A stretch of DNA of 64,000 bases from Sphingomonas_E sp042693015 (GCF_042693015.1 NZ_CP170544.1:1116001-1180000); one strand, 5' to 3'; counted from the stretch's first letter, positions 8,301-16,745 are shown. Translations and numbers: made by a program. Notes: generated by a model not told the origin, from the letters alone.

Positions 8301-9610
8301 GCACCGGTGCCGATCGGATGCGGCACGCTGTCCGCGCCGCCGCCCTTGTTCGCCTTGGTCTTGAGCGCGCTGTGGTCCTCGCCATGTTCGGCCGCCTTGG
8401 CATCGCCATGACCGCCGCCATGGCCGTCATCGCCATGCTCGGGCTCGAGCTTGTTGGCGATCGTCGGATCGACCGTCGCGGTCTGGCCGTCGCGGCCATA
8501 TTTCGCCCAGGTCAGGCTGTGGCGCGGCTCGCGATCATTGGCATAGACCACGTGGCAGCCCGCGCAGCCCGAGTTGCGATAATCGCCCGGCTGATCGTTG
8601 GTGCCCATGAACCACATGAACGGATCGTTGAGACGCGTCTTGTGGATGTTGAGCACCGGGATCGCCACGCGCAGACCCGTGCCGGGGCCGCGGTTCGACT
8701 GGCGAAGATCGGGGCGGCCGGGCTCCTCGAGCCGCTGGATGGTGCCGCCGATATTGGGCAGGCCGATTTCCGGGAATTGCGTGCCGATATTGCGGCCGCC
8801 GCGTTCGAACACGCGGAAGATGTCGCCCGGCGGGATGACGTGCCAGGTCGGCAGCGGATACATGGTGGCGATCGCGCCGCGCTTGGCCTCGGCCTCCGTC
8901 ACGGTGCCGGGGGGCGAGCCGGGCGACTTGATCTGCGCGGGCTGGCCGTCGCGCGTATAAGCCTCCCCAAACATGTAATTCTTGTAGGGGACGATGCCGT
9001 TATTATAGGCGCCGCCGCCCCACAGCATCGCGCCCGTCGCCATCAGCGAGCGTTCGGCCGCCTCAATGACTTCCATGTGGCAGGCGCCGCACGCCTCACG
9101 CGCGACGCGATAGTCGGACGGGTTGACGAAGCGCACATATTCCGGCGCTTCGCGGTTGAGGAGCGTGTAGCTGCGCTTGGGATTGGCCGAGGAGGGCCAG
9201 TGCCAGCTCTCCGGATAACGGGGCAGGACGTGCGCCTTGTCGCGCGCGGCGACATACTCGGGCGCATTGTGCGGCAGCGCCGCATTGCCCATCACCGTCG
9301 CATCGCCGCCATGGCAATCGACGCAGCCGAGCACGACGGCGGGCGAGCGGTGCATCGTCTTCTGATCGCTGGCGGTGTGGCAGGAGACGCAGCCCGCGCT
9401 CTTGCTGTCCGCTTCCGGCCAGCCCTGGTTCTGCGGGGCCGGGGGCGTGAAGGCATATTTGATGTTGCGGGGCTTTTCGCCTTCAGAGGCGAGGCCCTGG
9501 GCGGCGCCGAAGAGGCCGACGGCCGCGGCGAGCGCGAGTGCCCCCAGGCCGATGCGGTTCAGGCCCATGCGGTTTGACGCGCGCGTCAGGATGTTCGCCC
9601 CCATGCCCAT
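5363..9610 (-). CDS. Giant deca-heme c-type cytochrome with C-terminal LVIVD-type beta-propeller
   Basis: 1415 residues, exported (hydrophobic signal about residues 17-41, ending GLASE). Ten CXXCH heme motifs start at about residues 74, 96, 174, 349, 457, 652, 679, 797, 808 and 914. A His/Gly/Asp-rich insert at about 388-412 could bind metal. From about residue 1025 onward there are no hemes; instead short repeats such as GVLLFDVTNLALPRP and GLVILDIKNPEKPA resemble LVIVD beta-propeller blades. It is the last gene of a four-gene operon and overlaps the beta-barrel stop codon by one base (TGATG), so translation is coupled. I infer a periplasmic or surface electron carrier whose propeller docks a partner or substrate. 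The reaction is unknown. An alternative start lies two codons downstream (9604). Confidence 0.9.
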   Translation of the reverse strand: MGMGANILTRASNRMGLNRIGLGALALAAAVGLFGAAQGLASEGEKPRNIKYAFTPPAPQNQGWPEADSKSAGCVSCHTASDQKTMHRSPAVVLGCVDCHGGDATVMGNAALPHNAPEYVAARDKAHVLPRYPESWHWPSSANPKRSYTLLNREAPEYVRFVNPSDYRVAREACGACHMEVIEAAERSLMATGAMLWGGGAYNNGIVPYKNYMFGEAYTRDGQPAQIKSPGSPPGTVTEAEAKRGAIATMYPLPTWHVIPPGDIFRVFERGGRNIGTQFPEIGLPNIGGTIQRLEEPGRPDLRQSNRGPGTGLRVAIPVLNIHKTRLNDPFMWFMGTNDQPGDYRNSGCAGCHVVYANDREPRHSLTWAKYGRDGQTATVDPTIANKLEPEHGDDGHGGGHGDAKAAEHGEDHSALKTKANKGGGADSVPHPIGTGAKEKGHPIQHAFTRAIPTAQCMNCHMHQPNIFLNSYLGYTMWDYESDAPLMWPNPENPLPPPHGKPADYYKKQKYPTAAEVHAVLDRNPEGASPRGLWADVDFLRNVYDNVNLRAKDTQFADYHGHGWNFRAIFKRDREGNLLDASGNIVKSDDPEKFRLYRKNAGGQFVDEHGNVVDPSDPDLDLKAKKLFADVGEQPGKAIHMMDIHAEKGLQCADCHFAQDSHGNGLIYGEVANAIEIGCKDCHGTADAYPTLLTSGPAARPGGNNLSLLRNWDGKRRFEWVEKGGQRVLIQRSIVDPKLEWEVSLVKDAVTEGNPHFNLKAARAKLMSKEGAETGKYAFGPGVAMEDRAHKDPDMACFTCHLSWTTSCGGCHLPIEANWKTSSHKYDGIETRNFATYNPQVARDEMFQLGRHQTTKGNQIAPVRSTSALVLSSTNINRERIYIQQPPISAIGFSSQAFAPHFPHTVRKNETKTCTDCHLSAANDNNAIMTQTLLLGTNFVNFVGMNAWTGLEGGFQAIRVTEWDEPQAVIGSYLHKYAYPDYWKAHQDHGRELIEWRRGKRFDKKLSGETHAMEEFANTHQGTSDGVRCLQLRGEYMFVAQGKGGFEAYDVASIANKGFSERIIRAPVSPLGQDLQIKSPNATCMAIPTMQAIAPTRNTEELRKLNQEQPFHPIYHYAFVTDAVEGLIVVNVDTLADGEPRNNFFKRDAVWNENGVLKGARHITLGGHYAYITADAGLVVVNIDDPLNPKLSAVLPVRDARASAIQFRYLWVSSADGVLLFDVTNLALPRPIPEATVPLANPQRIYLARTYAYVAAKQDGLVILDIKNPEKPAIFQKVTFAGTAHELNDAEDVVVGTTNASLFAYVADGRNGMKVLQLTSPASQPNFYGFSPAPVPELIAWAKTNSPALAMSKGLDRDRAVDESGGQMAIFGRLGSRPFTRPEMERLFLNRKGFPYKVVDTPSFTDWLPVRRAAR

Positions 9611-11688
9611 CAGAATGTCAAAATCGCGTTGAACAGGACGGAATAATAACGGTTGTCGCCCTGATTGTTGGTGACGAGATCGGAAAAGCCCTTGCCCGGA
9701 TCGAGGATTGCGCCCGACAGGCGGAACACCGCATTCTGCACCGCTGCCGGGCGCCAGATCGCGGCCAGTGAATAATCGAACCCGATCTCTTTCGGGATGC
9801 TGCCTTCGATGCGCAGCGCGCGCAGTGTCGCGGTATTCTCGAACCAGAGATGGTTGACGTTGGCCGAGACGCGGAATTGCGGGGTCAGATCGAAATCGCC
9901 GCCGACGCCGAGCAGCATCGTGCCCGGATTGTTGAAATTCGACTGGCCCTGTTCCTTGGACGAGCGCAGCGAATTGAGGATGCCGTTGCGCCCCTGGATG
10001 CCGATGACGCGGCCGCCACCCGCGAAGGGAATGGTCTGGCGAATCCAGTAGCTGGTGTCCGCGCCGGCAAAGAGCGGATTTTCGAAGATCGCGTCGAAGC
10101 CGGTTTCCTTATTGTCATAAGGATCGCCATCGCCCGAGGCGTAGAGACCGGACAGGCGGAAGCGCATCCAATCATAATCATAGCTAAGCTCTGCCGCGCC
10201 GAAGAAGGCACGGATGTCCGCTGGCTTGTCGGTGAAGATGCTGTTCCGATCCTCGCCGAGCGCGCCATAGAGCGAGGCCGAGACGTTGATGCGGCCGATG
10301 CGCCCATCGGCCGAATAGCCGAGATAGCTGACATCATAATGGCGGGGGCGAAGCGTGCCGAGCAGGGCCGGGCGCACCGGGAAGCCGTTATCGTCGATCT
10401 CCAGCTCGTCTTCGCGATTGATGTTGAGCGTCGCGCTGACCTGGCTGGTGATGCCGGGCAGGGGGAAATCCTGCCGGAAGGCATTGGCGTAGAAGATATA
10501 ATCCTGGCGCGGCGAATCGATCAGGCTGTTCAGGCCGGAATTTGTGTCTTTCTCCAGCCGCCAGATTGCGCCGATATTATATTGGAAGCGGTTATTATCG
10601 CGGTTGCCGAAGAAGCGGACACCGAGCTGGTTGTCCTGGAACAGGAAGCCGCGAAAATCGAAGTTGAAGGGCTGCACGCCGACGCGGACGGAATCGAAAT
10701 CGAACCGGTCCGATACGTTGCGGAAGTGATAGTCGATGAAGAGTTCCTGGACGCCCAGGAAGGAATCGAGACGATCGCTCTTCTTCGACGGCTTGACGTT
10801 GAGGACGCGGCGCTCGCCGACATTCACATAGTTGATATTGTAAGCGAAAATCGCCCGATATTCGACGTTCGGCGGCTTGTAAGCGGTCGAGCCCTTGACG
10901 AGCGATGCGCCGAAAATGAAGGTCTGCGACGCGACGATGCTCTCGGTGCGACCGAACACGTCATTATTGTTCGGATGATCGTTGAGTTGGCGGTTGATCG
11001 GCTGCGGGAAGGAGCGCGGCTCGACCACCGTGTCCGAAATGCCGTTGACCACGAAGAACCAGTCATCGCCGGTGATCGGCAGCCATTTGGGCTTCGACTT
11101 CAAGTCGATAGGACGATCGCCCTTCAGGAAATTCTGATTATATGGGTCGAAGATCGACTTACAAGTAACTTGAACACCAGGAAAATTCTTGTCTGGGCAG
11201 AGCGCCTGCACAAGCCGCCAGCGATCGGGAACGGGGAACTGATCGACCGGAAAGGCTTCCGGCGGCGGTGGGCGGACCGCGCCTTCATTTTCCTGGACGA
11301 TCGCTTCGGGCAGCTTTTCCTGGATGCCGGGGCGGCGGCGACCGTCGATCAGCGCGTCTTCGGCATTGATGCCGGCCTGCGCATCGAGCGCCGCCTTGTC
11401 CTGCGGCGTCAGCACCAAAGTCTCGGGCTTGGCGGCATCGGTGGGCGGCGGTTCCGTGGCAGCAGCTTCCGGCGTCGGGGCCGACGGATCTTCCGCCACC
11501 GGCGCGGGCGCGTCCGCGCCGGGCGCCGTTTCCACCATCGCCTGGGTCAGTTCGAGCACGGGCTCGGTCTGCTTGACCTCCGCCGGGCCATTGTCCCCGC
11601 CCGACGCATCGACAGGCGGCAGCGTCGGCGGGTTGGCACCGGCCATCACCGCGGCAAACTGAACGAGCGAGGCGGAGATCAGCACCAC
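9610..11688 (-). CDS. Outer-membrane beta-barrel protein of the multiheme operon
   Basis: 692 residues. It starts at a GTG three bases after the preceding gene's stop and has an N-terminal signal (ISASLVQFAAVMAGA). Residues about 20-105 form an Ala/Pro/Glu-rich, low-complexity linker; the rest is rich in alternating aromatic/polar strands with many FR, YN and NxR turns, and it ends ...VLFNAILTF with the C-terminal Phe typical of BAM-inserted barrels. Two Cys (in ALCPDKNF and VTCKSIF) could form a disulfide. Its position between two multiheme cytochromes suggests the sheath of a porin-cytochrome conduit, as MtrB does for MtrA/MtrC. I see no sequence motif that proves MtrB homology; the role is inferred from context. 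Confidence 0.8.
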   Translation of the reverse strand: MVLISASLVQFAAVMAGANPPTLPPVDASGGDNGPAEVKQTEPVLELTQAMVETAPGADAPAPVAEDPSAPTPEAAATEPPPTDAAKPETLVLTPQDKAALDAQAGINAEDALIDGRRRPGIQEKLPEAIVQENEGAVRPPPPEAFPVDQFPVPDRWRLVQALCPDKNFPGVQVTCKSIFDPYNQNFLKGDRPIDLKSKPKWLPITGDDWFFVVNGISDTVVEPRSFPQPINRQLNDHPNNNDVFGRTESIVASQTFIFGASLVKGSTAYKPPNVEYRAIFAYNINYVNVGERRVLNVKPSKKSDRLDSFLGVQELFIDYHFRNVSDRFDFDSVRVGVQPFNFDFRGFLFQDNQLGVRFFGNRDNNRFQYNIGAIWRLEKDTNSGLNSLIDSPRQDYIFYANAFRQDFPLPGITSQVSATLNINREDELEIDDNGFPVRPALLGTLRPRHYDVSYLGYSADGRIGRINVSASLYGALGEDRNSIFTDKPADIRAFFGAAELSYDYDWMRFRLSGLYASGDGDPYDNKETGFDAIFENPLFAGADTSYWIRQTIPFAGGGRVIGIQGRNGILNSLRSSKEQGQSNFNNPGTMLLGVGGDFDLTPQFRVSANVNHLWFENTATLRALRIEGSIPKEIGFDYSLAAIWRPAAVQNAVFRLSGAILDPGKGFSDLVTNNQGDNRYYSVLFNAILTF

Positions 11689-11691
11689 CGG

Positions 11692-13710
11692 CTATTTCCC
11701 CTGGCAGACATTCTGGTCCTGGCTGCCCAGGAAAGGTGCGAACGGGCACTGGACATAAGGCAGGAAGCCGCCGCCGGTGGACGGGAAGGGTATGGCGCTG
11801 GCGCGTGCGGCGGGCAGCGCGTTGCCGATGCCGCCGACCCGCAGGCCGGCATTATGCGTGCCCAGGAACGAGATCATGTCGTCCTGGTCGATACCGTCGC
11901 CCGAAATGCCGACCGCGCCGACCAGCACATTGCCGCGGTAGATCGGCACGCCGCCGGGGAAGATCTGGATGCCGTTCTGCAACCGGTTCTGGCTGGGCCC
12001 GTGATCGGGCAGGAAGGTGCAGCGCTGGGCGGTGTCGGTGCCCGACTGACCCGTCACGAACAGGACATGCTGGGCGAGATTGGTGAAGATCAACGCCGTC
12101 TGCAAGCCGGTTGAGAAGGGGCTGTAATTGCCGATCGGCTGCGAGAAGGGGCCGTTCGGCTTGGCGACCTCTCCATCCGGGAAATAGGGGCGGGTAAGGA
12201 GGCCGAACCAGCGCGCGGAGATGGCGGACTTGCCCGTCAGCGCGGTCGGATCATTGAGGAAGGTCCGCGCGGCGCCGACATAGGAGCGGACATCGGTGAC
12301 GTTGGGCGCTACCGCCGGCGAGATCGGGCCGGGTTCGGCCAGCAGATCGGCGCCGGCCTGCGCATTGGAGAAGAAGGCGGCGGTGCGGGCCTTCTGCACC
12401 GACACGTCCGAACCGAAGATCGGCGCATCCGGCGAGCGGACGATGCCGAGGATCGAACCGCGCGTATCGACTACCGAGAGCGAGACCTGGGCGCGGCTGT
12501 CATCGGGCTTGCGGATCTGGGCGCGGGCGCGCGTCATGATCTGGAAGGCTTCTTCCAGCACCGCGCGCACCTCGGCCGCGGTGAGCGGCTGGGCGACGTC
12601 GCCGGCATCGGTGGCGGCCTTGATCGGATAGCGTAATCCACCGGCGCCATCGGTGAAGACGAAGGCGTCGGGGTTGCTGAACTCGCTCGTCGTCGACTTG
12701 CGGATGCCCGACGCTTCCGCGCCATAGGGCGTGCCGGCGATGATCGTGCCGTTGGTGTAGCCAGTCACCGCGGTCAGCGATCCGATGGCGGGGACGTTGA
12801 GCGACGCGAAGGAGCGGGCGGTGCCGGTGAACTGCAGCCCTGCCGCCAGCGCGTCCGAGAATTTCAGGAGCGTGCCGTCGACGCTGATCCGGGTGAAGCG
12901 ACCGCTGAGTAGCGTCGCGGGCGGGGCGAAGCCGGTGCTTGCCGCCAGCGCGATGAATTCGTCCGGGTCGGCGTCGATATCCTGATAGTTGGGATCATAG
13001 CTGTAGAGACTGTCGGACATGACGCCGATGCCGCCCACCAGCACGCCATTCTTGTAGAGCGGAATGCCGCCGGGATCGGCGGCGAGGCCCAGCGGCGACC
13101 GCTTCGGCCCGATCATCGCATTCGCGCCGGCAGCACCGGTGAAGCGCGACGAGAAATCGGAACAGGGAAGCTGGCTGAACTGCACGCCAAACAGCGGGCC
13201 GCTTTCCAGCCCGATCGTCGCCGGCGAGACCGGGAAATGCTCCTGAACGATGTCGCTGGCCGTGCGGGTCGAAAAGGCATTGCCACCCGACGAGAGATAG
13301 GCGCCGGTGACGGCCTTGGCGATCGCGCCCGCCGCGATGGCATTGGCGAAGGTGCGGTCCTCGACATCGGTCTGCGCGACGGTGCGGCCGCCGGGCGGGG
13401 ATTTGATCTGGAGGCTCGTCGGTGCGCCGGCCATGGAATAGACCGCGAGCACATTGCCGACGCGATCGACGACCGAGATCACAGCCGGCTTGCCGCGCGC
13501 CGCGGCTTCCTCGATCGCGCGCGCCAATATCCCTTCGACGTCGGCCGTCGTCAGCGCTTCCTGCGCCGGCACGTCATAATTTGTCGTCGGGGTGGGCGTC
13601 GGCGTGGGGGTAGGTGTCGGGGTGGGCGTGCTGCTGCCACCGCCGCCGCCACAGGCGGAAACGAGCAGCGAGGCGCCGCCGAGGAACGCGGTTACACGGC
13701 TACGAAGCAT
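11692..13710 (-). CDS. Lipoprotein with two GlcG/HbpS-like (DUF336) domains
   Basis: 672 residues. A lipobox LVSAC puts the lipidated Cys at about residue 20, followed by a Gly5 run and a seven-unit Thr-Pro linker (28-41). Two related GlcG/HbpS-type domains follow: one from about 55 (VISVVDRVGNVLAVYSMAG; later GGIPLYKNGVLVGGIGV) and one from about 378 (LSVVDTRGSILGIV; later GVPIYRGNVLVGAVGISGDG). Members of this family bind heme or small ligands, for example HbpS and GlcG. The gene starts on the last base of the penta-heme cytochrome stop (TGATG overlap), so the two are co-translated. I infer an outer-membrane-anchored heme-binding or docking subunit of the electron conduit. Which leaflet it faces is unknown. 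Confidence 0.85.
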   Translation of the reverse strand: MLRSRVTAFLGGASLLVSACGGGGGSSTPTPTPTPTPTPTPTTNYDVPAQEALTTADVEGILARAIEEAAARGKPAVISVVDRVGNVLAVYSMAGAPTSLQIKSPPGGRTVAQTDVEDRTFANAIAAGAIAKAVTGAYLSSGGNAFSTRTASDIVQEHFPVSPATIGLESGPLFGVQFSQLPCSDFSSRFTGAAGANAMIGPKRSPLGLAADPGGIPLYKNGVLVGGIGVMSDSLYSYDPNYQDIDADPDEFIALAASTGFAPPATLLSGRFTRISVDGTLLKFSDALAAGLQFTGTARSFASLNVPAIGSLTAVTGYTNGTIIAGTPYGAEASGIRKSTTSEFSNPDAFVFTDGAGGLRYPIKAATDAGDVAQPLTAAEVRAVLEEAFQIMTRARAQIRKPDDSRAQVSLSVVDTRGSILGIVRSPDAPIFGSDVSVQKARTAAFFSNAQAGADLLAEPGPISPAVAPNVTDVRSYVGAARTFLNDPTALTGKSAISARWFGLLTRPYFPDGEVAKPNGPFSQPIGNYSPFSTGLQTALIFTNLAQHVLFVTGQSGTDTAQRCTFLPDHGPSQNRLQNGIQIFPGGVPIYRGNVLVGAVGISGDGIDQDDMISFLGTHNAGLRVGGIGNALPAARASAIPFPSTGGGFLPYVQCPFAPFLGSQDQNVCQGK
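13588..13629 (-). repeat. Thr-Pro microsatellite-like coding repeat
   Basis: Fourteen codons encode (Thr-Pro)7 in the linker after the lipobox. The codons are near-repeats of ACG/ACC-CCC/CCG, so copy number could vary by slippage in steps of six bases without breaking the frame. Confidence 0.75.
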
Positions 13711-15134
13711 CAGCGAAGGGCCCTTATCGCACCGGCAGCCCGGCCAAGCGCGGCGCGGAATTCGAGGGGACGGTAAGCATTGGGATCGCGCACCGCCGCA
13801 TAAGCGCGGTTGATGTCGCCGCGGATGGCGGTGGCCGAGCCCGCACCCACCTGGCCGGAATTGACGAGCGCGTTGAGCAACGTGTCCGTCGCCATCACCG
13901 CCTGCACGCTGCCTTCATAATCGGTGTAGCGCGCGGCGATCGCATTGGAGGTGACCGCATCGACGATCGCGAAGGTCTGCGCGCGGGTGAATTCGGTGCC
14001 GGCGAAGCTGTTGGCCAGTGCCTCGGCGGTGGCGCGGAGTTTCGCGGCGGCGCGGATGGCCGAGGCGCGATCGGTGGCGAGCGCGGCGTGGAAGGCGCGG
14101 CTCTCGGCATCGAGCCGGCCGGCGAGCGAGGGCGCTGCCGCCCGCGCCGCGGCGCTCAGCATGATCATGTTCTCGTCGTTGAAGGCGGGCATGCCGGACG
14201 GGATCGGGCGGCCCGGATTGGGCGTCCAGGTCGCGCGGAAATTCGCCTCGTCCGAAATCTGGCGATGGCAGGTGTGGCAATCGAAGAAATAGAATTCGGG
14301 GAAGATGCCGTCCTGGCCGATCTTGGCGTTGGAATAGAGCGACAGCGCGCGCTGGAGCGCCGCGGCCTGGCCGACCGCCCACATCCGGACATTGCTGACC
14401 TTGCCCTTGCGGCGGACATAATCGGCGTCTTCGTCATGATGCTGCTGGAGCGTCGAGAAGAGGTCGAGCTCGAACGACACGCGCGGGTGGCCGGCGGCCA
14501 TGATGCGGTGATTGACGAACTGGCCGGGGCGGTCGCTGCCGAAATGGCAATCGAGGCATTTTTCGGCGCGCGCGCGTGGGTTGGTCAGCGGATAGAGGCC
14601 AGCCGCGACATTGCCCTGATGGGTCGCGCCGACGGCATAATGGCTCGAAATCCAGTTGGACGAGCCGCCATGGCAGGCTTCACAGCCGACGCCGTCGCCG
14701 ATCTGGAAGCGCGGGCCGGTCTGGCCGGCAGCGGCGGGATCGGCATGGCAGCCGAGGCACATCGGGGCGCTCGTCGCCGAGCCGAGGCCGAGCCGCTGCG
14801 CGATCGCCTGGCTGCGCGGTTCGGAAAGGATGCGATAGGCGCGGCTGTGCGCGCCCGAGGGGGAGGATTCTTCCTGCCAGCGCATGAGTTCGTCCTGGCG
14901 GACGACGGTGCCGTCATTCTCGCTGCGGCCGTGGCAGGTGGAGCCCGAACAGGACGCCACGCCAAGATGCATGGCCGCGCTCGATCGCGATGAGGTGGAT
15001 GCCACTGCGGGCGCACTGACGCCGGCTCCGCCGATCCCCAGCACGAGCAGGGCAAATACCGCTACAACCAGTGCAGCAAGCCCAAGCGTGCTCACCAGCC
15101 AAGCAGATCTGCCCGCCAACGTTCCCCCTGACAT
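13710..15134 (-). CDS. Penta-heme c-type cytochrome, membrane-anchored or exported
   Basis: 474 residues. An N-terminal hydrophobic helix (about 11-37) is either a signal peptide or an uncleaved inner-membrane anchor. Four CXXCH motifs start at about 126, 151, 193 and 286, and a CX4CH motif (CSGSTCH) at about 62, giving five probable hemes. The heme region (60-300) has the spacing of cytochrome c554-like multiheme proteins; the C-terminal 170 residues are helical and heme-free. The start follows GAGGGA. It is the first gene of the operon, so its 160-bp upstream gap should hold the promoter. I infer electron transfer from the quinol pool or periplasm toward the barrel and the deca-heme protein. 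A catalytic role (for example on N or S compounds) is not excluded. Confidence 0.88.
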   Translation of the reverse strand: MSGGTLAGRSAWLVSTLGLAALVVAVFALLVLGIGGAGVSAPAVASTSSRSSAAMHLGVASCSGSTCHGRSENDGTVVRQDELMRWQEESSPSGAHSRAYRILSEPRSQAIAQRLGLGSATSAPMCLGCHADPAAAGQTGPRFQIGDGVGCEACHGGSSNWISSHYAVGATHQGNVAAGLYPLTNPRARAEKCLDCHFGSDRPGQFVNHRIMAAGHPRVSFELDLFSTLQQHHDEDADYVRRKGKVSNVRMWAVGQAAALQRALSLYSNAKIGQDGIFPEFYFFDCHTCHRQISDEANFRATWTPNPGRPIPSGMPAFNDENMIMLSAAARAAAPSLAGRLDAESRAFHAALATDRASAIRAAAKLRATAEALANSFAGTEFTRAQTFAIVDAVTSNAIAARYTDYEGSVQAVMATDTLLNALVNSGQVGAGSATAIRGDINRAYAAVRDPNAYRPLEFRAALGRAAGAIRALR

Positions 15135-15184
15135 GGCGCTCCCTCGCCGGCCTCCTGGCCGGATCGCTGTTCTACCCCTTGTGA

Positions 15185-15220
15185 CGCGACCTTTATTATT
15201 TGCCCGTATTTATGTTCGTT
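15185..15220 (-). promoter_or_regulatory. AT-rich upstream region of the cytochrome operon with shared motif
   Basis: Read on the plus strand, CGCGACC (15185-15191) and ATTTATGTTCGTT (15208-15220) lie in the AT-rich gap upstream of the penta-heme gene. Nearly the same two elements occur at 18461-18482 upstream of the acetolactate synthase-like gene. This could be a promoter or a shared regulator site; no start site can be assigned. Confidence 0.35.
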
Positions 15221-15294
15221 ATTGCCAATCTAGGCAAGTCGCCAATGCGACAAATCTGCGATTTCCTTCGACAATGATAGCACTTGGCCGCAGA

Positions 15295-16731
15295 TCAGGG
15301 CGCGCGGCGACGGATCACCAGATTGCGGATCTCGGTCATGTCCTCCATCGCGAAGCGAATCCCTTCGCGGCCCAGCCCGGAATCCTTGACGCCGCCATAA
15401 GGCATATTGTCGACGCGATAGCTCGGCACATCGTTGACGACTACGCCGCCGACATCGAGCCGATCCCACGCATCGAGCACCTTGAAGATATCGCGCGTGA
15501 AAACACCGGCTTGCAGCCCGAACTTGCTGTCGTTGACGATGTGGACGGCCTCTTCCCACTCGGAGAAGCGGATCAGGAAGGCGACGGGGCCGAAGGCTTC
15601 CTCCACATTGAGCTTGGTTTCGCGCGCCACGCCTTCGAGCAAAGTCGCTTCGAGCATCGCGCCATCGCGCTTGCCGCCGCACAGCAGGGTCGCGCCCTTG
15701 GCGGTGGCTTCCTGAATCCAGTTATCGAGCCGGGTCGCTTCCTTCACGTCGATCATCGGGCCGACGAAGGTATCCTCGTCATGCGGGTTGCCGGCGATCA
15801 AGGTCTTTGTCTTTGCCACTAACTTGTCGCGGAACGCCTCATAGACCTTGTCGTGGACAAGGATGCGCTGGACGCCGATGCACGACTGGCCGGACTGGTA
15901 GAAGGCACCGAACACGGTGCGATCCACCGCATCGTCGAGGTCGGCGTCGGCATCAATGATGACCGCGGCATTGCCGCCGAGTTCCAGCACCACCTTCTTC
16001 TTGCCGGCGCGCGCCTTCAGATCCCAGCCCACGTCGGGCGATCCGGTGAAGGAGAGCAGTTTCAGGCGATCGTCGGTGGTGAACAGGTCCGCGCCGTCGC
16101 GACTTGCCGGGAGCACCGAGAAAGCGCCCTTGGGGAGATTGGTCTCCGCCAGCACCTCGCCCATGATGATCGCGCCAAGCGGCGTGCGGCTCGCCGGCTT
16201 CATCACGAAGGGGCAGCCGACCGCGATGGCAGGCGCCACCTTGTGCGCGGCCAGGTTGAGCGGGAAGTTGAAGGGCGAGATGAAGGAGCAGGGGCCGATC
16301 GGCACGCGCTTCCAGATGCCCTGATAGCCCCGCGCGCGGGGCGAAATGTCGAGCGGCTGGACCTCGCCGGTCATCCGCACGCTTTCCTCGGCGGCGATGC
16401 GGAAGGTGTCGATCAGACGGCCGACCTCGCCGCGGCTGTCCTTGATCGGCTTGCCAGCCTCTATGCAGAGCGCGAAAGCCAGTTCGTCGGCCCGCTCCTT
16501 GAAGCGATCGACGCAATGCTGGAGCACTGCCTGCCGCTCATAGGACGCCATCTGCGCCATCGGCTCGGTCGCTGCGGTGGCAGCCGCAATGCCTGCTTCG
16601 ATCGTCTTGGCATCGGCCAACGCCACACGGGTTGCGACCTCGCCGGTGAACTTGTCGGTCACGGCAAGGTCGGTGTTGGGCTGCTGCGCCTCGTTGGCGA
16701 GGTAGAGCGGGTAGGTCGGCTTCAACTGCAT
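15295..16731 (-). CDS. NAD(P)-dependent aldehyde dehydrogenase
   Basis: 478 residues, the usual length for the ALDH superfamily; oxidises an aldehyde to an acid or acyl product in the cytoplasm. The substrate-loop PFNFPLNL, the glycine-rich FTGSPDVGW, the general-base Glu in LELGGN and the nucleophile Cys in SGQSCIGVQR are all present. Closest in feel to the lactaldehyde/glyceraldehyde-3-phosphate (non-phosphorylating) or succinate-semialdehyde-like subgroup; the true substrate is unknown. The ATG at 16731 lies 14 bp after the stop of the acetolactate synthase-like gene, so the two form an operon. An in-frame open extension upstream overlaps that gene and is rejected. Confidence 0.92.
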   Translation of the reverse strand: MQLKPTYPLYLANEAQQPNTDLAVTDKFTGEVATRVALADAKTIEAGIAAATAATEPMAQMASYERQAVLQHCVDRFKERADELAFALCIEAGKPIKDSRGEVGRLIDTFRIAAEESVRMTGEVQPLDISPRARGYQGIWKRVPIGPCSFISPFNFPLNLAAHKVAPAIAVGCPFVMKPASRTPLGAIIMGEVLAETNLPKGAFSVLPASRDGADLFTTDDRLKLLSFTGSPDVGWDLKARAGKKKVVLELGGNAAVIIDADADLDDAVDRTVFGAFYQSGQSCIGVQRILVHDKVYEAFRDKLVAKTKTLIAGNPHDEDTFVGPMIDVKEATRLDNWIQEATAKGATLLCGGKRDGAMLEATLLEGVARETKLNVEEAFGPVAFLIRFSEWEEAVHIVNDSKFGLQAGVFTRDIFKVLDAWDRLDVGGVVVNDVPSYRVDNMPYGGVKDSGLGREGIRFAMEDMTEIRNLVIRRRAP

Positions 16732-16745
16732 CACGCGCCTCGCAA

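Noticed and set aside
6107..12114. Long plus-strand frames opposite the deca-heme and barrel genes (6107-9577, 9850-12114)
   Set aside because: No domain, no start signals, and composition explained by third-position GC of the cytochrome operon on the other strand.
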